From positions 1 through 19,957 of the forward strand of contig DATILI010000037.1 of the NCBI GenBank assembly GCA_035476635.1: DNA of 19,957 nt. The letters are read 5' to 3'. Under the pieces are notes generated by a model. That model was not told where the DNA came from, searched no databases, and worked only from the letters and a program-made list of their open reading frames with translations. The stretch's first letter is position 1, and every line of letters begins with the position of its first letter. Shown here piece after piece: positions 7,829 through 15,288 of this stretch. This stretch comes from DATILI01 sp035476635. GTDB lineage: Bacteria; Pseudomonadota; Gammaproteobacteria; Burkholderiales; Burkholderiaceae_C. Position numbers and translations under genes: made by a program.

Positions 7829-7841
7829 GATAACAAGTATC
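7829..7841. promoter_or_regulatory. Candidate LysR operator, GATA-N5-TATC
   Basis: A 13 bp interrupted palindrome, GATA-ACAAG-TATC, lies in the 126 bp gap between the divergent LysR and lyase genes. It is just downstream of the predicted LysR transcription start. The size and symmetry fit an LTTR box loosely, and binding there would suit autorepression plus control of the opposite operon. On the minus strand a TTGATA (7838-7843) overlaps it, but no clear -10 accompanies this. Confidence 0.4.
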
Positions 7842-7876
7842 AATTTTGGAACGGTAACTTTCCAATCGGGAACATC

Positions 7877-8788
7877 TTGCGCGACTTCGACCTCACCACC
7901 TTGCGCCTGTTCATCGCGGTCTGCGAAACCGGCAATATCGCCCGCGCCGGCGAGCGCGCGAGCATCGTCGGCTCGGCCATCAGCAAGCGGCTAGCGCAAC
8001 TGGAGGACCAGGTCGGCACCGCCCTGCTGGTGCGCAAGCGCCATGGCGTCGTGCCCACCGCCGCGGGCCACACCTTGCTGGAGCACGCGCGCAGCATGCT
8101 GGACGGCGCGGCACGCATCACGCGCGACATGCACAGCTATGTGGCCGGCGCGCACGGCCAGGTCCGCATCCTGGCCAGCGTTTCCGCCATGACCGAGTCG
8201 CTGGCCGACGACGTGGCGGCCTTCCTGAAGATGCCGGTTCACCGCACCATCCAGGTGGACATGGAGGAGCGGGTCAGCCCGGAGATCGTGCGCGGCGTGC
8301 GCGAGGGGCTGGCATCGCTGGGCGTGTGCTGGGACGCCGCGGAACTTGGCGCGCTGCAGTGCCGGCCCTACCGCACCGACCGCCTGTGCATCGTGGTGCC
8401 GCCCGGCCACCCGCTGGCATCACGCAAGACGCTCAGGTTCGAGCAGACGCTGGACTACGAGCATGTCAGCCTGCCGGTCAACAGCGCAGTGCAGGTGATG
8501 CTGCAGCGCGCGGCCGCCAAGCTCGGGCGCACCATGACCCACCGCGTCATCGTCAGCAACTTCGAAGCCGCGCTGCGCGTGGTGCGCGCCGGGCTGGCGA
8601 TCAGCCTGGTGCCGCGCGAAGTGGTCGAGATACATGCTGCCACCTATGGGCTGCGCCTGATCCCGCTGGCCGAACCCTGGGCCGAGCGCCGCTTCATCCT
8701 CTGCTTTCGCGACGTGCAGGCGCTTTCCCCGGCCGCCCGGATGCTGGTCGACTACCTGGCGGCGCAAGCCCTGCCGCAGCAACCGTGA
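7877..8788 (+). CDS. LysR-family regulator, probably of the divergent lyase/CoA-transferase operon
   Basis: This 303-residue LTTR has an N-terminal winged HTH (about residues 1-62, with FIAVCETGNIARAGERASIVGSAISKRLAQLE), a linker helix, and a substrate-binding domain from about 90 onward (VRILASVSAMTESLADDVAAFL...). The start is TTG at 7877. The frame is open back to a TAG at 7814 with no ATG, and the MRDFDLTTLRLF start matches the usual LTTR N-terminus. No strong Shine-Dalgarno precedes it (only GGGAA). It is divergent from the lyase gene with 126 bp between starts, the classic arrangement for an LTTR and its target. The effector is probably an acid or CoA-pathway intermediate, but this is inference. 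The gene ends 42 bp from a convergent second LysR gene. Confidence 0.92.
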   Translation: MRDFDLTTLRLFIAVCETGNIARAGERASIVGSAISKRLAQLEDQVGTALLVRKRHGVVPTAAGHTLLEHARSMLDGAARITRDMHSYVAGAHGQVRILASVSAMTESLADDVAAFLKMPVHRTIQVDMEERVSPEIVRGVREGLASLGVCWDAAELGALQCRPYRTDRLCIVVPPGHPLASRKTLRFEQTLDYEHVSLPVNSAVQVMLQRAAAKLGRTMTHRVIVSNFEAALRVVRAGLAISLVPREVVEIHAATYGLRLIPLAEPWAERRFILCFRDVQALSPAARMLVDYLAAQALPQQP

Positions 8789-8830
8789 CAGCCGAAGTGC
8801 TTGACCTGGGGTCGCGGCCACGCGCTGCGC

Positions 8831-9799
8831 TCATCGGCGCCGCGTCTTGCCGCTCTTGGTCCGGCTGGCCTCGACGAGCAGCTTCGCGAACGCCTGCGCG
8901 GCGGGTGACAGGGTCCTGCCGGCCCGCTGGATGAGCCCGATGGTGCGGGTGACCGATGGGGCCAGCGCAATCCCGACGACGCTGGCCGGTCGGCGCGGCA
9001 TCGCAAGCTGCGGCACGATCGCGACTCCGAGACCGGCTTCCACCAGGCCAATCAGGGTCGACACATGGCGCACCTCGCACACCGGCCGCGAGAGTGCCGG
9101 CAGTTCGGCCAGCGCCTGGTCGATGAAGACGCGGTTGCGGCTGGCCTGGGATACGCGCACCTGGTCCCAGGCCGCGAGTTCGTCCCAGCGCACCGTGCGG
9201 CGCGCGCCCAGGGCATGGTCCGCGCGGCAGGCCAGCACATACGGGTCCTTCAGCAGCGGTGTGAAATCGACATCCGGTTCCTGCATGCCGATGTAGTTGA
9301 TGCCGAAATCCGCCTCGCCGTGCTTGACCGAGGCGAAGACGCCGTCCGCGCCGTCCTCGATGATGCGCACCAGCACCTTGGGATGCCGTTCGCGGTAGCT
9401 GTCGATCACGGCGGGCAGGAAGTGGTGGACGGCGGAGAACACGCAGCCGATGGTGACGTCGCCGGCCTCGAGTTGCGCGGCGTCACGCAGCCCCACCACC
9501 GAGCGGTCCAGATCTTCCACGACCGGAGTGATCTCCCGCAGAAAGCGGCTGCCCAGCAGCGTGAGCTCCATGCTGCGCGTCGTCCGGTCGAACAGCCGCG
9601 CCCCGAGGCGCGACTCCAGGTTCGAGATGCGGCGCGAGAAGGCCGGCAAAGACAGATGCAGCGCCTTCGCCGCGGCGGCGAAGCTGCGCAGTTCGGCGGC
9701 GACGATGAAGGCACGCAGGTCCGCCAGGCCCGGCGTGCGGGCCGGTGTGGCGGCACTGGTGGCACTGACGGCGTTGGTTTTGTGTTGCATGAAATGCAA
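8831..9799 (-). CDS. LysR-family regulator, divergent from the long catabolic operon
   Basis: This 322-residue LTTR has an unusually long N-terminal leader of about 24 residues, Ala/Thr-rich, before the HTH that starts at GLADLRAFIVAAELRSF. The HTH continues through AAAKALHLSLPAFSRRISNLE. The effector domain begins near residue 112 (GDVTIGCVFSAVHHFLPAVID) and the C-terminus is basic. Two in-frame ATGs are available, at 9799 and 9790, and neither has a clear ribosome-binding site. Both fall inside the palindrome TTGCAT-GAA-ATGCAA, so regulator binding there would block its own gene. It is divergent from the Bug gene at 9875 that opens an eight-gene operon and is the best candidate for its regulator. 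Confidence 0.92.
   Translation of the reverse strand: MHFMQHKTNAVSATSAATPARTPGLADLRAFIVAAELRSFAAAAKALHLSLPAFSRRISNLESRLGARLFDRTTRSMELTLLGSRFLREITPVVEDLDRSVVGLRDAAQLEAGDVTIGCVFSAVHHFLPAVIDSYRERHPKVLVRIIEDGADGVFASVKHGEADFGINYIGMQEPDVDFTPLLKDPYVLACRADHALGARRTVRWDELAAWDQVRVSQASRNRVFIDQALAELPALSRPVCEVRHVSTLIGLVEAGLGVAIVPQLAMPRRPASVVGIALAPSVTRTIGLIQRAGRTLSPAAQAFAKLLVEASRTKSGKTRRR
9785..9799. promoter_or_regulatory. Candidate LysR box overlapping the LysR start codons
   Basis: TTGCAT-GAA-ATGCAA is a perfect 6 bp interrupted palindrome, and its core T-N11-A (9786-9798) is the canonical LTTR box. It covers both possible start codons of the minus-strand LysR gene (9799 and 9790) and lies 76-90 bp upstream of the Bug start at 9875. 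That position suits autorepression and activation of the divergent operon. I see no convincing -35/-10 pair in the 75 bp gap. Confidence 0.55.
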
Positions 9800-9874
9800 T
9801 AAACGCTAGGAAACTTGCACTTTACAGCCGATTCCCCTGCCGCGACCATACGCCCATTCCAACAGGAGACATCC

Positions 9875-10843
9875 ATGAAACGCCGCCAACTGCTGCAGTC
9901 AGCTTCTGCTGTCGCCGTGCTGCCCGGTCTGGCCGTGGCGCAGGCCTATCCCGCCAAGCCGATCCGCTACATCGTGCCGGTTGCCGCCGGCGGCGGCAAC
10001 GACATGATTGCGCGCGTGGTCACCGAACGCTGGGGCGCGGCGCTCGGCCAGACCTTCGTCGTGGACAACCAGAGCGGCGGCGGCGGCGTCGTCGCCAGCC
10101 AGCTCACCGCGCGCGCGGCCCCCGATGGCTACACGCTGATGCAGGGCTACGTGGCCACGCATGGGACGACGCCGGCGACACGCCGCATCGGCTACGACCC
10201 GATCAAGCAGTTCACGCCGATCGGGATGATCGGCGCCACGCCGAATGTGCTGGTCGTGAACACCAATGTGCCGGCCAGGACGGTGAAGGAATTCATTGAC
10301 TACGTGAAGCGCAACCCGGGCCGCCTGAGCTACGGCTCCGCCGGCCAGGGGTCGCTCACGCACCTGACGATGGAGCTGTTCAAGCAGGAGACCGGCGCCT
10401 TCATGCTGCACATTCCCTACCGCGGCATTGCGCCGGCCATCAACGACCTGCTCGGTGGACAAACCCAGGCGATGTTCCCTGGCCTGGCTGCCGCGCTGCC
10501 CCACTTGCGGTCGGGGCGCATGCGCGCGCTGGCCGTCACCGGCAAAGTGCGCAGCCCGCAGCTCAAAGACGTGCCGACGATGGAGGAGATCGGCTTCAAG
10601 GGCTTCGACGCGATGCAGTGGTACGGCTCGGTCGGACCTGCGGGCATGTCGCCCGACATCGTCAAGCGCCTGAACGAGACCCAGGTCGCGGTGCTCAAGA
10701 CGCCCGACCTGCGGGACAAACTTAGCGCAGAAGCGGTCGAGCCGTGGCCCATGTCGCCGGAGCAGTTCGGCGAATACATCGTTTCCGAAATCACGCGCTG
10801 GACCGCCCTGGCCAAGGCGCGCAACATCCAACTCGAAGACTAG
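9875..10843 (+). CDS. Bug-family (TctC) periplasmic receptor
   Basis: This 322-residue Bug receptor is the first gene of the long operon. The signal peptide is MKRRQLLQS with a hydrophobic stretch and probable cleavage after AVAQA (residue 24); the RRQLLQ start is twin-arginine-like. The mature protein shows YIVPVAAGGGNDMIARVV, FVVDNQSGGGGVVAS, APDGYTLM, MIGATPNVLVVN and HIPYRGIAPAINDLLGGQTQAMF, all family hallmarks. The ATG at 9875 follows ACAGGAGACATCC. A longer frame beginning with TTG at 9815 adds 20 residues that would sit ahead of the signal peptide, so it is rejected. The gene is 13 nt from the MmgE/PrpD gene. It probably captures the substrate the operon degrades; the ligand is unknown. 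Confidence 0.94.
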   Translation: MKRRQLLQSASAVAVLPGLAVAQAYPAKPIRYIVPVAAGGGNDMIARVVTERWGAALGQTFVVDNQSGGGGVVASQLTARAAPDGYTLMQGYVATHGTTPATRRIGYDPIKQFTPIGMIGATPNVLVVNTNVPARTVKEFIDYVKRNPGRLSYGSAGQGSLTHLTMELFKQETGAFMLHIPYRGIAPAINDLLGGQTQAMFPGLAAALPHLRSGRMRALAVTGKVRSPQLKDVPTMEEIGFKGFDAMQWYGSVGPAGMSPDIVKRLNETQVAVLKTPDLRDKLSAEAVEPWPMSPEQFGEYIVSEITRWTALAKARNIQLED

Positions 10844-10856
10844 AAAAAGGAACCCT

Positions 10857-12227
10857 GTGGCGCACAACACCCACGTCCCCGCCGACACGCAGGCACCGCC
10901 CATCACCGGCATCCTCGCGCGATTCGTCTCTGGCCATGCAGCGCGCGGCTGGAGCGACGCCGTGGAGCGCGAGGCGCACCGCACCTTCTACAACTGGCTG
11001 GGCTGCGCGATCGGCGCGGCGCGCCACGAGGCCGCGGACGCCGCGCTGGCCGCCGTCGCGATGCTTGAGCCCGCACCCCAGGCGACCGTGCTCGGGCGCA
11101 CGGAACGCGTCGACATGGCCAGTGCCGCCCTGGTCAACGGCATCACATCGCACACCTTCGACTTCGACGACACGCACCTGAAGACCATCATCCACCCAGC
11201 AGGGCCGGTCGCGTCCGCCGTGCTGGCCCTGGCCGAGCAGCGCGCTGCCTCGGGCCGCGATGTGCTCGATGCGCTGGTGCTGGGCATCGACGTCGCCTGC
11301 CGGATTGGCAATGCCATGTATCCCGATCACTACGACCGCGGCTGGCACATCACCGGCTCGACCGGCATGCTGGGCGCCGCAGCCGGCTGCGCGCGGCTGC
11401 TCGGGCTGAACGAGCAGCAGACGACCATGGCACTGGGGCTGGCGGCATCGCAGCCGGTGGGCCTGCGCGAACAGTTCGGCACCATGGCCAAGCCCTTTCA
11501 TCCGGGCGCCGCGGCGCGTGCCGGCCTGACCTCGGCCTTGCTCGCGCGGCACGGGTTCACGGCCAGCCCGCGCGCGCTGGAGGCGCCCCGTGGCTTCATG
11601 CAAGTGGCCTCGGACAAGCGCGACTGGAATGAGGTGACCCATGAACTGGGCGAGCGCTTCGAAATCTCCTTCAACACCTACAAGCCGTTTGCTTGCGGCA
11701 TCGTGATCCACCCGAGCATCGATGCCTGCGTGCAGTTGCGCGCGCAGGGCGTCACGCCGGAACAGGTGCAGGCCATCGAGTTGCGTGTGCACTCCCTGGT
11801 GCTGGAACTGACGGGAAAGAAGGAGCCGCGCGACGGCTTGAGCGCCAAGTTCAGCGTCTACCACGGTTGCGCCGCCGGCTTGATCCATGGCCGCGCTGGC
11901 GAGGAGGAGTTCTCCGACGCGGTCGTGAACGACCCGCGCGTGGTGGCGCTGCGCGGCAAGGTCCGGGCCACGGTCGACGATTCGATCGCCGAGGCCGCCG
12001 TCGATGCCACCGCCGTGCTGCTGGATGGGCGGCGCGTGCACGTGCGCGTCGACCACGCCATTGGCTCGCTCGAAAGGCCGCTGTCGGACGCGCAGCTCGA
12101 AGGCAAGTTCGATGCGCTGGTCACGCCCGTACTAGGCCAGGCCAGGGCGCGCGACATCACGGCCGCCTGCCGCAGGCTTGCAACGCTTGCGGATGTGCGC
12201 GAACTCACCGCGCTGTGCCGGCCCTGA
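10857..12227 (+). CDS. MmgE/PrpD family protein (2-methylcitrate dehydratase / cis-aconitate decarboxylase fold)
   Basis: This 456-residue protein has the full family length. The helical domain contains LARFVSGHAARGW at the N-terminus, FDFDDTHLKTIIHPAGP (His107, His113), a WHITGSTG segment with His164, and GTMAKPFHPGAAARAG with Lys212 and His215. The smaller second domain includes YKPFACGIVIHPSIDA. These His/Lys positions match the conserved cleft of the family, so an active enzyme is likely. Known members dehydrate 2-methylcitrate, decarboxylate cis-aconitate to itaconate, or epimerise related acids. The start is GTG at 10857, after AAAAAGGA. Second in the operon, between a Bug receptor and a CoA-transferase, it probably acts on a free di- or tricarboxylic acid before CoA activation. 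The exact reaction is open. Confidence 0.9.
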   Translation: MAHNTHVPADTQAPPITGILARFVSGHAARGWSDAVEREAHRTFYNWLGCAIGAARHEAADAALAAVAMLEPAPQATVLGRTERVDMASAALVNGITSHTFDFDDTHLKTIIHPAGPVASAVLALAEQRAASGRDVLDALVLGIDVACRIGNAMYPDHYDRGWHITGSTGMLGAAAGCARLLGLNEQQTTMALGLAASQPVGLREQFGTMAKPFHPGAAARAGLTSALLARHGFTASPRALEAPRGFMQVASDKRDWNEVTHELGERFEISFNTYKPFACGIVIHPSIDACVQLRAQGVTPEQVQAIELRVHSLVLELTGKKEPRDGLSAKFSVYHGCAAGLIHGRAGEEEFSDAVVNDPRVVALRGKVRATVDDSIAEAAVDATAVLLDGRRVHVRVDHAIGSLERPLSDAQLEGKFDALVTPVLGQARARDITAACRRLATLADVRELTALCRP

Positions 12228-12240
12228 CTTGAGGATCGCC

Positions 12241-13431
12241 ATGCCCCACCTACCTGCGTCCTCCGCCCTGCAACGCTTTCGCGTGATCGACCTGAGCCAG
12301 GTGCGCGCCGGTCCCACAGCCTGCCGCCAGCTGGCGGACTGGGGTGCCGACGTGGTCCAGGTGCAGATGCCCGAGCACATGCGCGGCGACGACACGCTCG
12401 GCGGCCAGGACGGCTCCGACTACCAGTACACGCACCGCAACAAGCGCTCGATCACGCTCAACTTCAAGGAGGCCGAGGGCATCGCCACCTTGAAGCGCTT
12501 GATCGCGGGCGCGGACGTGGTTGTCGAGAACTTCCGTCCCGATGTGAAATACCGCCTCGGCATCGACTACGAGACGCTGAAGGCCGCCAATCCGCGCCTG
12601 GTGTATGCGAGCATTTCCGGCTTCGGCCAGACCGGCCCGCTCGCGTCCCGCCCGGGCTTTGACCAGATTGCGCAGGGCATGGGCGGGCTGATGTCGGTCA
12701 CGGGAACTTCCGGCGAAGGCCCGATGCGGGTCGGCATCCCGATCGCCGACCTGTGCGCCGGGATTTTCGCGGCCCAGGGCATCCTGGTCGCGCTGCTGGA
12801 GCGCGAATCCTCGGGCAAGGGCCAGTGGGTGCACACCTCGCTGCTGGAAGCCATGGTCTACATGATGGACTTCCAGACTTCGCGCTTCCTGATCGACGGC
12901 GAGGTCGCCACGCAGGCCGGCAACTTTCACCCGACAAGCATCCCGACGGGGGTCTACAAGGCGCGCGACGGCTACCTCAACATCGCGGTGTTCGGCTCCA
13001 AGATCTGGGAACGTTTTTGCAACATCCTCGGCGCGCCCGAATGGATCACGGATGCGCGCTACCACGACAAGGCGTCGCGCTCCGTCAACCGCGACGCGCT
13101 CAATGCCGAGATCAACCGGCGCCTGGCCGCGCAGGACCGCGGCCACTGGATCGCGCAGTTCAACGAGGGCGGCGTGGCCTGCGGCCTGATCAGCGACATG
13201 CGCGAGGTACTCGAGGAACCGCAGATCGCGCATCTCGGCATGGTCAAGAACGTGGTCTCCGCCAGGCTCGGCCCGCAGCGGCTGGTCGGCCAGCCGATGC
13301 AACTGGAGCGCACGCCCAGCAGCATTGCGCGCGCCGCGCCGCGCCGCGGCGAACACACGGAGGAAATCCTGCGCGAACTGGGCCTCGGCGCCGACGACCT
13401 CGCCCGCATGAAACAAGCCGGAGTCTATTGA
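12241..13431 (+). CDS. Family III (CaiB/BaiF) CoA-transferase
   Basis: This 396-residue CoA-transferase is the second of this family in the window. The N-terminal segment FRVIDLSQVRAGPTACRQLADWGADVVQVQ, the NKRSITLNFK loop, VVVENFRPDV and NPRLVYASISGFGQTGP are typical. Asp170 in GIPIADLCAG aligns with the catalytic Asp that forms the aspartyl-CoA intermediate. The ATG at 12241 follows TTGAGGATCGCC, 13 nt after the previous stop. A longer in-frame start at 12178 lies inside the upstream gene and is rejected. The stop TGA shares its last base with the next ATG, so the crotonase gene is translationally coupled. Its job is probably to make the CoA thioester of the operon's acid substrate. Confidence 0.93.
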   Translation: MPHLPASSALQRFRVIDLSQVRAGPTACRQLADWGADVVQVQMPEHMRGDDTLGGQDGSDYQYTHRNKRSITLNFKEAEGIATLKRLIAGADVVVENFRPDVKYRLGIDYETLKAANPRLVYASISGFGQTGPLASRPGFDQIAQGMGGLMSVTGTSGEGPMRVGIPIADLCAGIFAAQGILVALLERESSGKGQWVHTSLLEAMVYMMDFQTSRFLIDGEVATQAGNFHPTSIPTGVYKARDGYLNIAVFGSKIWERFCNILGAPEWITDARYHDKASRSVNRDALNAEINRRLAAQDRGHWIAQFNEGGVACGLISDMREVLEEPQIAHLGMVKNVVSARLGPQRLVGQPMQLERTPSSIARAAPRRGEHTEEILRELGLGADDLARMKQAGVY

Positions 13432-14252
13432 TGTCCCACCTTACCGATACCGCCAGCTACGAATCCATCACCGAGCGTGTCCAGGCCTGGCTGGACGGCA
13501 GCACGCTGCACATCCGGTTCAACAACCCGGCCCGGCACAACGCCCTGTCGGTCGACATGTGGGAGGCGGTGCCGCCGCTCCTGAAGCGCGCGCAGCAGGA
13601 CGACCGGGTGCGCCTGGTGGTCTTTTCCGGTGCGGGCGAGAAGGCCTTTGTCTCGGGTGCCGACATTTCGCAGTTCGAGGACATGCGCGCCGCGCGCGAA
13701 GCCGTGAGCCGCTACGAGGCGATGGCGGAAGAGACGCTGATGGGCATCCACGATTTTCCCAAGCCGACCCTGGCCTGTATCCGTGGCTATTGCATCGGCG
13801 GCGGGGTGAACGTGGCGATCAGCTGCGATATCCGCATCGCCAGTACCGACTCGGTGTTCGCGATTCCCGCCGCGCGCCTGGGCCTAGGCTACCGCTACTC
13901 GGCGATGAAGAACCTGGTCGACCTGATCGGCCCTGGCGCGGCCAAGGACCTGTTCTTTACCGCGCGGCGCGTCGATGCGGTCGAAGCCAGGACCATGGGC
14001 CTGGTGTCGCGCGTCTGCCCGCCGGAAGCGCTGGACGGTTTGCTCGGCGAATACGCCGCGGCCATGGCCGACAACGCGCCGCTCACGGTGGCCGCCGGCA
14101 AGGCGATCACGCGCGAGATCCTCAAACCCTCGCCTGAACTGGACATGGCGCTGTGCCAGTCGCTGATCCGCGGCTGCTTTGAAAGCGCCGACTACACCGA
14201 AGGCCGCAACGCCTTCATGCAAAAGCGCAAGCCGGTCTTCATCGGCCGCTAA
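13431..14252 (+). CDS. Crotonase-superfamily protein (enoyl-CoA hydratase/isomerase-like), atypical active site
   Basis: This 273-residue crotonase-fold protein acts on acyl-CoA thioesters. The oxyanion-hole elements are present: SGADI (Ala77-Asp78) and CIGGGV (Gly123-125). Aligned by eye to rat enoyl-CoA hydratase, the two catalytic Glu positions are Asn127 (in GGGVNVA) and Ala147 (in IPAARLGLGY). Both acids of a standard hydratase are therefore missing. Such crotonases often carry out decarboxylation, isomerisation or C-C/thioester cleavage instead. The ATG at 13431 overlaps the CoA-transferase TGA by one base, so the two are coupled and probably share an intermediate. The C-terminal RNAFMQKRKPVF is typical of the family. 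Fold assignment is firm; calling it a hydratase would go beyond the sequence. Confidence 0.92.
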   Translation: MSHLTDTASYESITERVQAWLDGSTLHIRFNNPARHNALSVDMWEAVPPLLKRAQQDDRVRLVVFSGAGEKAFVSGADISQFEDMRAAREAVSRYEAMAEETLMGIHDFPKPTLACIRGYCIGGGVNVAISCDIRIASTDSVFAIPAARLGLGYRYSAMKNLVDLIGPGAAKDLFFTARRVDAVEARTMGLVSRVCPPEALDGLLGEYAAAMADNAPLTVAAGKAITREILKPSPELDMALCQSLIRGCFESADYTEGRNAFMQKRKPVFIGR

Positions 14253-14274
14253 CCAACAAAACAAGGAACAGCCC

Positions 14275-15258
14275 ATGCAGTCGTACTGGATGCAGATGAC
14301 CGAAACGCAAACCCTGCTGGAATTGCGCGAGACACCTGTCCCCCAACCGGGGCCGGGGCAACTGCTGGTGCGCATGCACGCAGCGTCCCTGAATCGCGGG
14401 GAGTTCGTGCGGGGCCATGGCCTGCACGGCCCGGCCGGCAGCTGGAAGGCCATCGGCGGCGAGGGCGCCGGCGAGGTCGAGAGCATCGGGCCCGACATCA
14501 CCGACTTCAAGGCTGGCGATCGCGTCATGGGCCGGTGTGCCGGCGCGTTCTCGGAATACGCGCTGATGGAACGGGCCGAAGCTATTCGCGTGCCGCCGGC
14601 CTTGTCGTGGGACGAGGCCGCCAGCATCCCGCTGACGTTCCTGGTGTCCTACGACATGCTGGTGTTGCAGGGCCGGCTCCAAGCCGGCGAGTGGCTGCTG
14701 ATCAATGGCGTTTCGTCCGGCGTCGGCGTGGCCGCGCTGCAGTTGGGCAAGGTGCTGGGCGCCAAGGTCATCGGTACTTCGGGCTCGGCTGAAAAGCTGC
14801 AGGCACTCAAGCCCCTGGGCCTGGATGTGGCGCTGTGCACGCGCGCGGCCGACTTTGCCCCAGCCGTCATGGAGGCCACGGCGCAGCATGGTGCGGACCT
14901 GGTCGTCAACGCCGTGGGCGGGTCGGTGTTCGCCGAGAACATCCGCGCAATGGCCTTCGAGGGCCGGCTCGCTACCGTGGGCTACGTGGATGGCGTGCTG
15001 CACGCCGACCTCGACCTGGAAGCCCTGCATGCCAGGCGGCTAAGCCTGTTCGGCGTCTCCAACAAGCTGCGCAGCAAGGCGCAGCGCGCGGCGGCCGTGC
15101 CCCGCTTCGTGGCCGAGGTGATGCCGCATATCGCGGCCGGGCGCATCAAGCCGCAGATCGACCAGGTCGTGGCCTTCGCCGGGCTGAAGGAGGCCAAGGC
15201 GCGCATGGAAGCCGGCGGCCACGTCGGCAAGATCGTGCTGCGCATGCCCGCCGCCTGA
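14275..15258 (+). CDS. MDR-superfamily oxidoreductase (zinc-free, quinone-oxidoreductase / enoyl reductase type)
   Basis: This 327-residue medium-chain dehydrogenase/reductase has a GroES-like catalytic domain (about 1-125; VPQPGPGQLLVRMHAASLNRGEF, GGEGAGEV, GDRVMG) and a Rossmann domain with the nucleotide loop NGVSSGVG at 144-151. The Cys/His ligands of zinc alcohol dehydrogenases are absent, so it belongs with the NADPH:quinone reductase or 2-enoyl reductase group. The ATG at 14275 follows CAAGGAACAGCCC. An upstream in-frame start at 14179 lies inside the crotonase gene and is rejected. Within the operon it could reduce an unsaturated acid or its CoA ester, but substrates in this group are hard to predict. 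Cofactor preference for NADPH is inferred from family habit. Confidence 0.9.
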   Translation: MQSYWMQMTETQTLLELRETPVPQPGPGQLLVRMHAASLNRGEFVRGHGLHGPAGSWKAIGGEGAGEVESIGPDITDFKAGDRVMGRCAGAFSEYALMERAEAIRVPPALSWDEAASIPLTFLVSYDMLVLQGRLQAGEWLLINGVSSGVGVAALQLGKVLGAKVIGTSGSAEKLQALKPLGLDVALCTRAADFAPAVMEATAQHGADLVVNAVGGSVFAENIRAMAFEGRLATVGYVDGVLHADLDLEALHARRLSLFGVSNKLRSKAQRAAAVPRFVAEVMPHIAAGRIKPQIDQVVAFAGLKEAKARMEAGGHVGKIVLRMPAA

Positions 15259-15288
15259 ACCCGTTCCACGACATCAGGAGACAAACCA

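Noticed and set aside
6810..7865. Long upstream extension (about 352 codons) of the CoA-transferase frame through the lyase gene
   Set aside because: The extension is Arg/Ala-rich with no family resemblance and lies on the same strand as a real gene with all catalytic residues in another frame. The CoA-transferase domain starts exactly at the ATG at 6809 with a good Shine-Dalgarno.
9815..9850. TTGCAC as -35 of the long operon's promoter
   Set aside because: No acceptable -10 hexamer lies 16-18 bp downstream; spacing to the nearest AT-rich stretch is too long.
9815..9874. N-terminal extension of the Bug protein beginning at TTG 9815
   Set aside because: It would place 20 unrelated residues ahead of an obvious signal peptide; ATG 9875 has a well-placed AGGAG.
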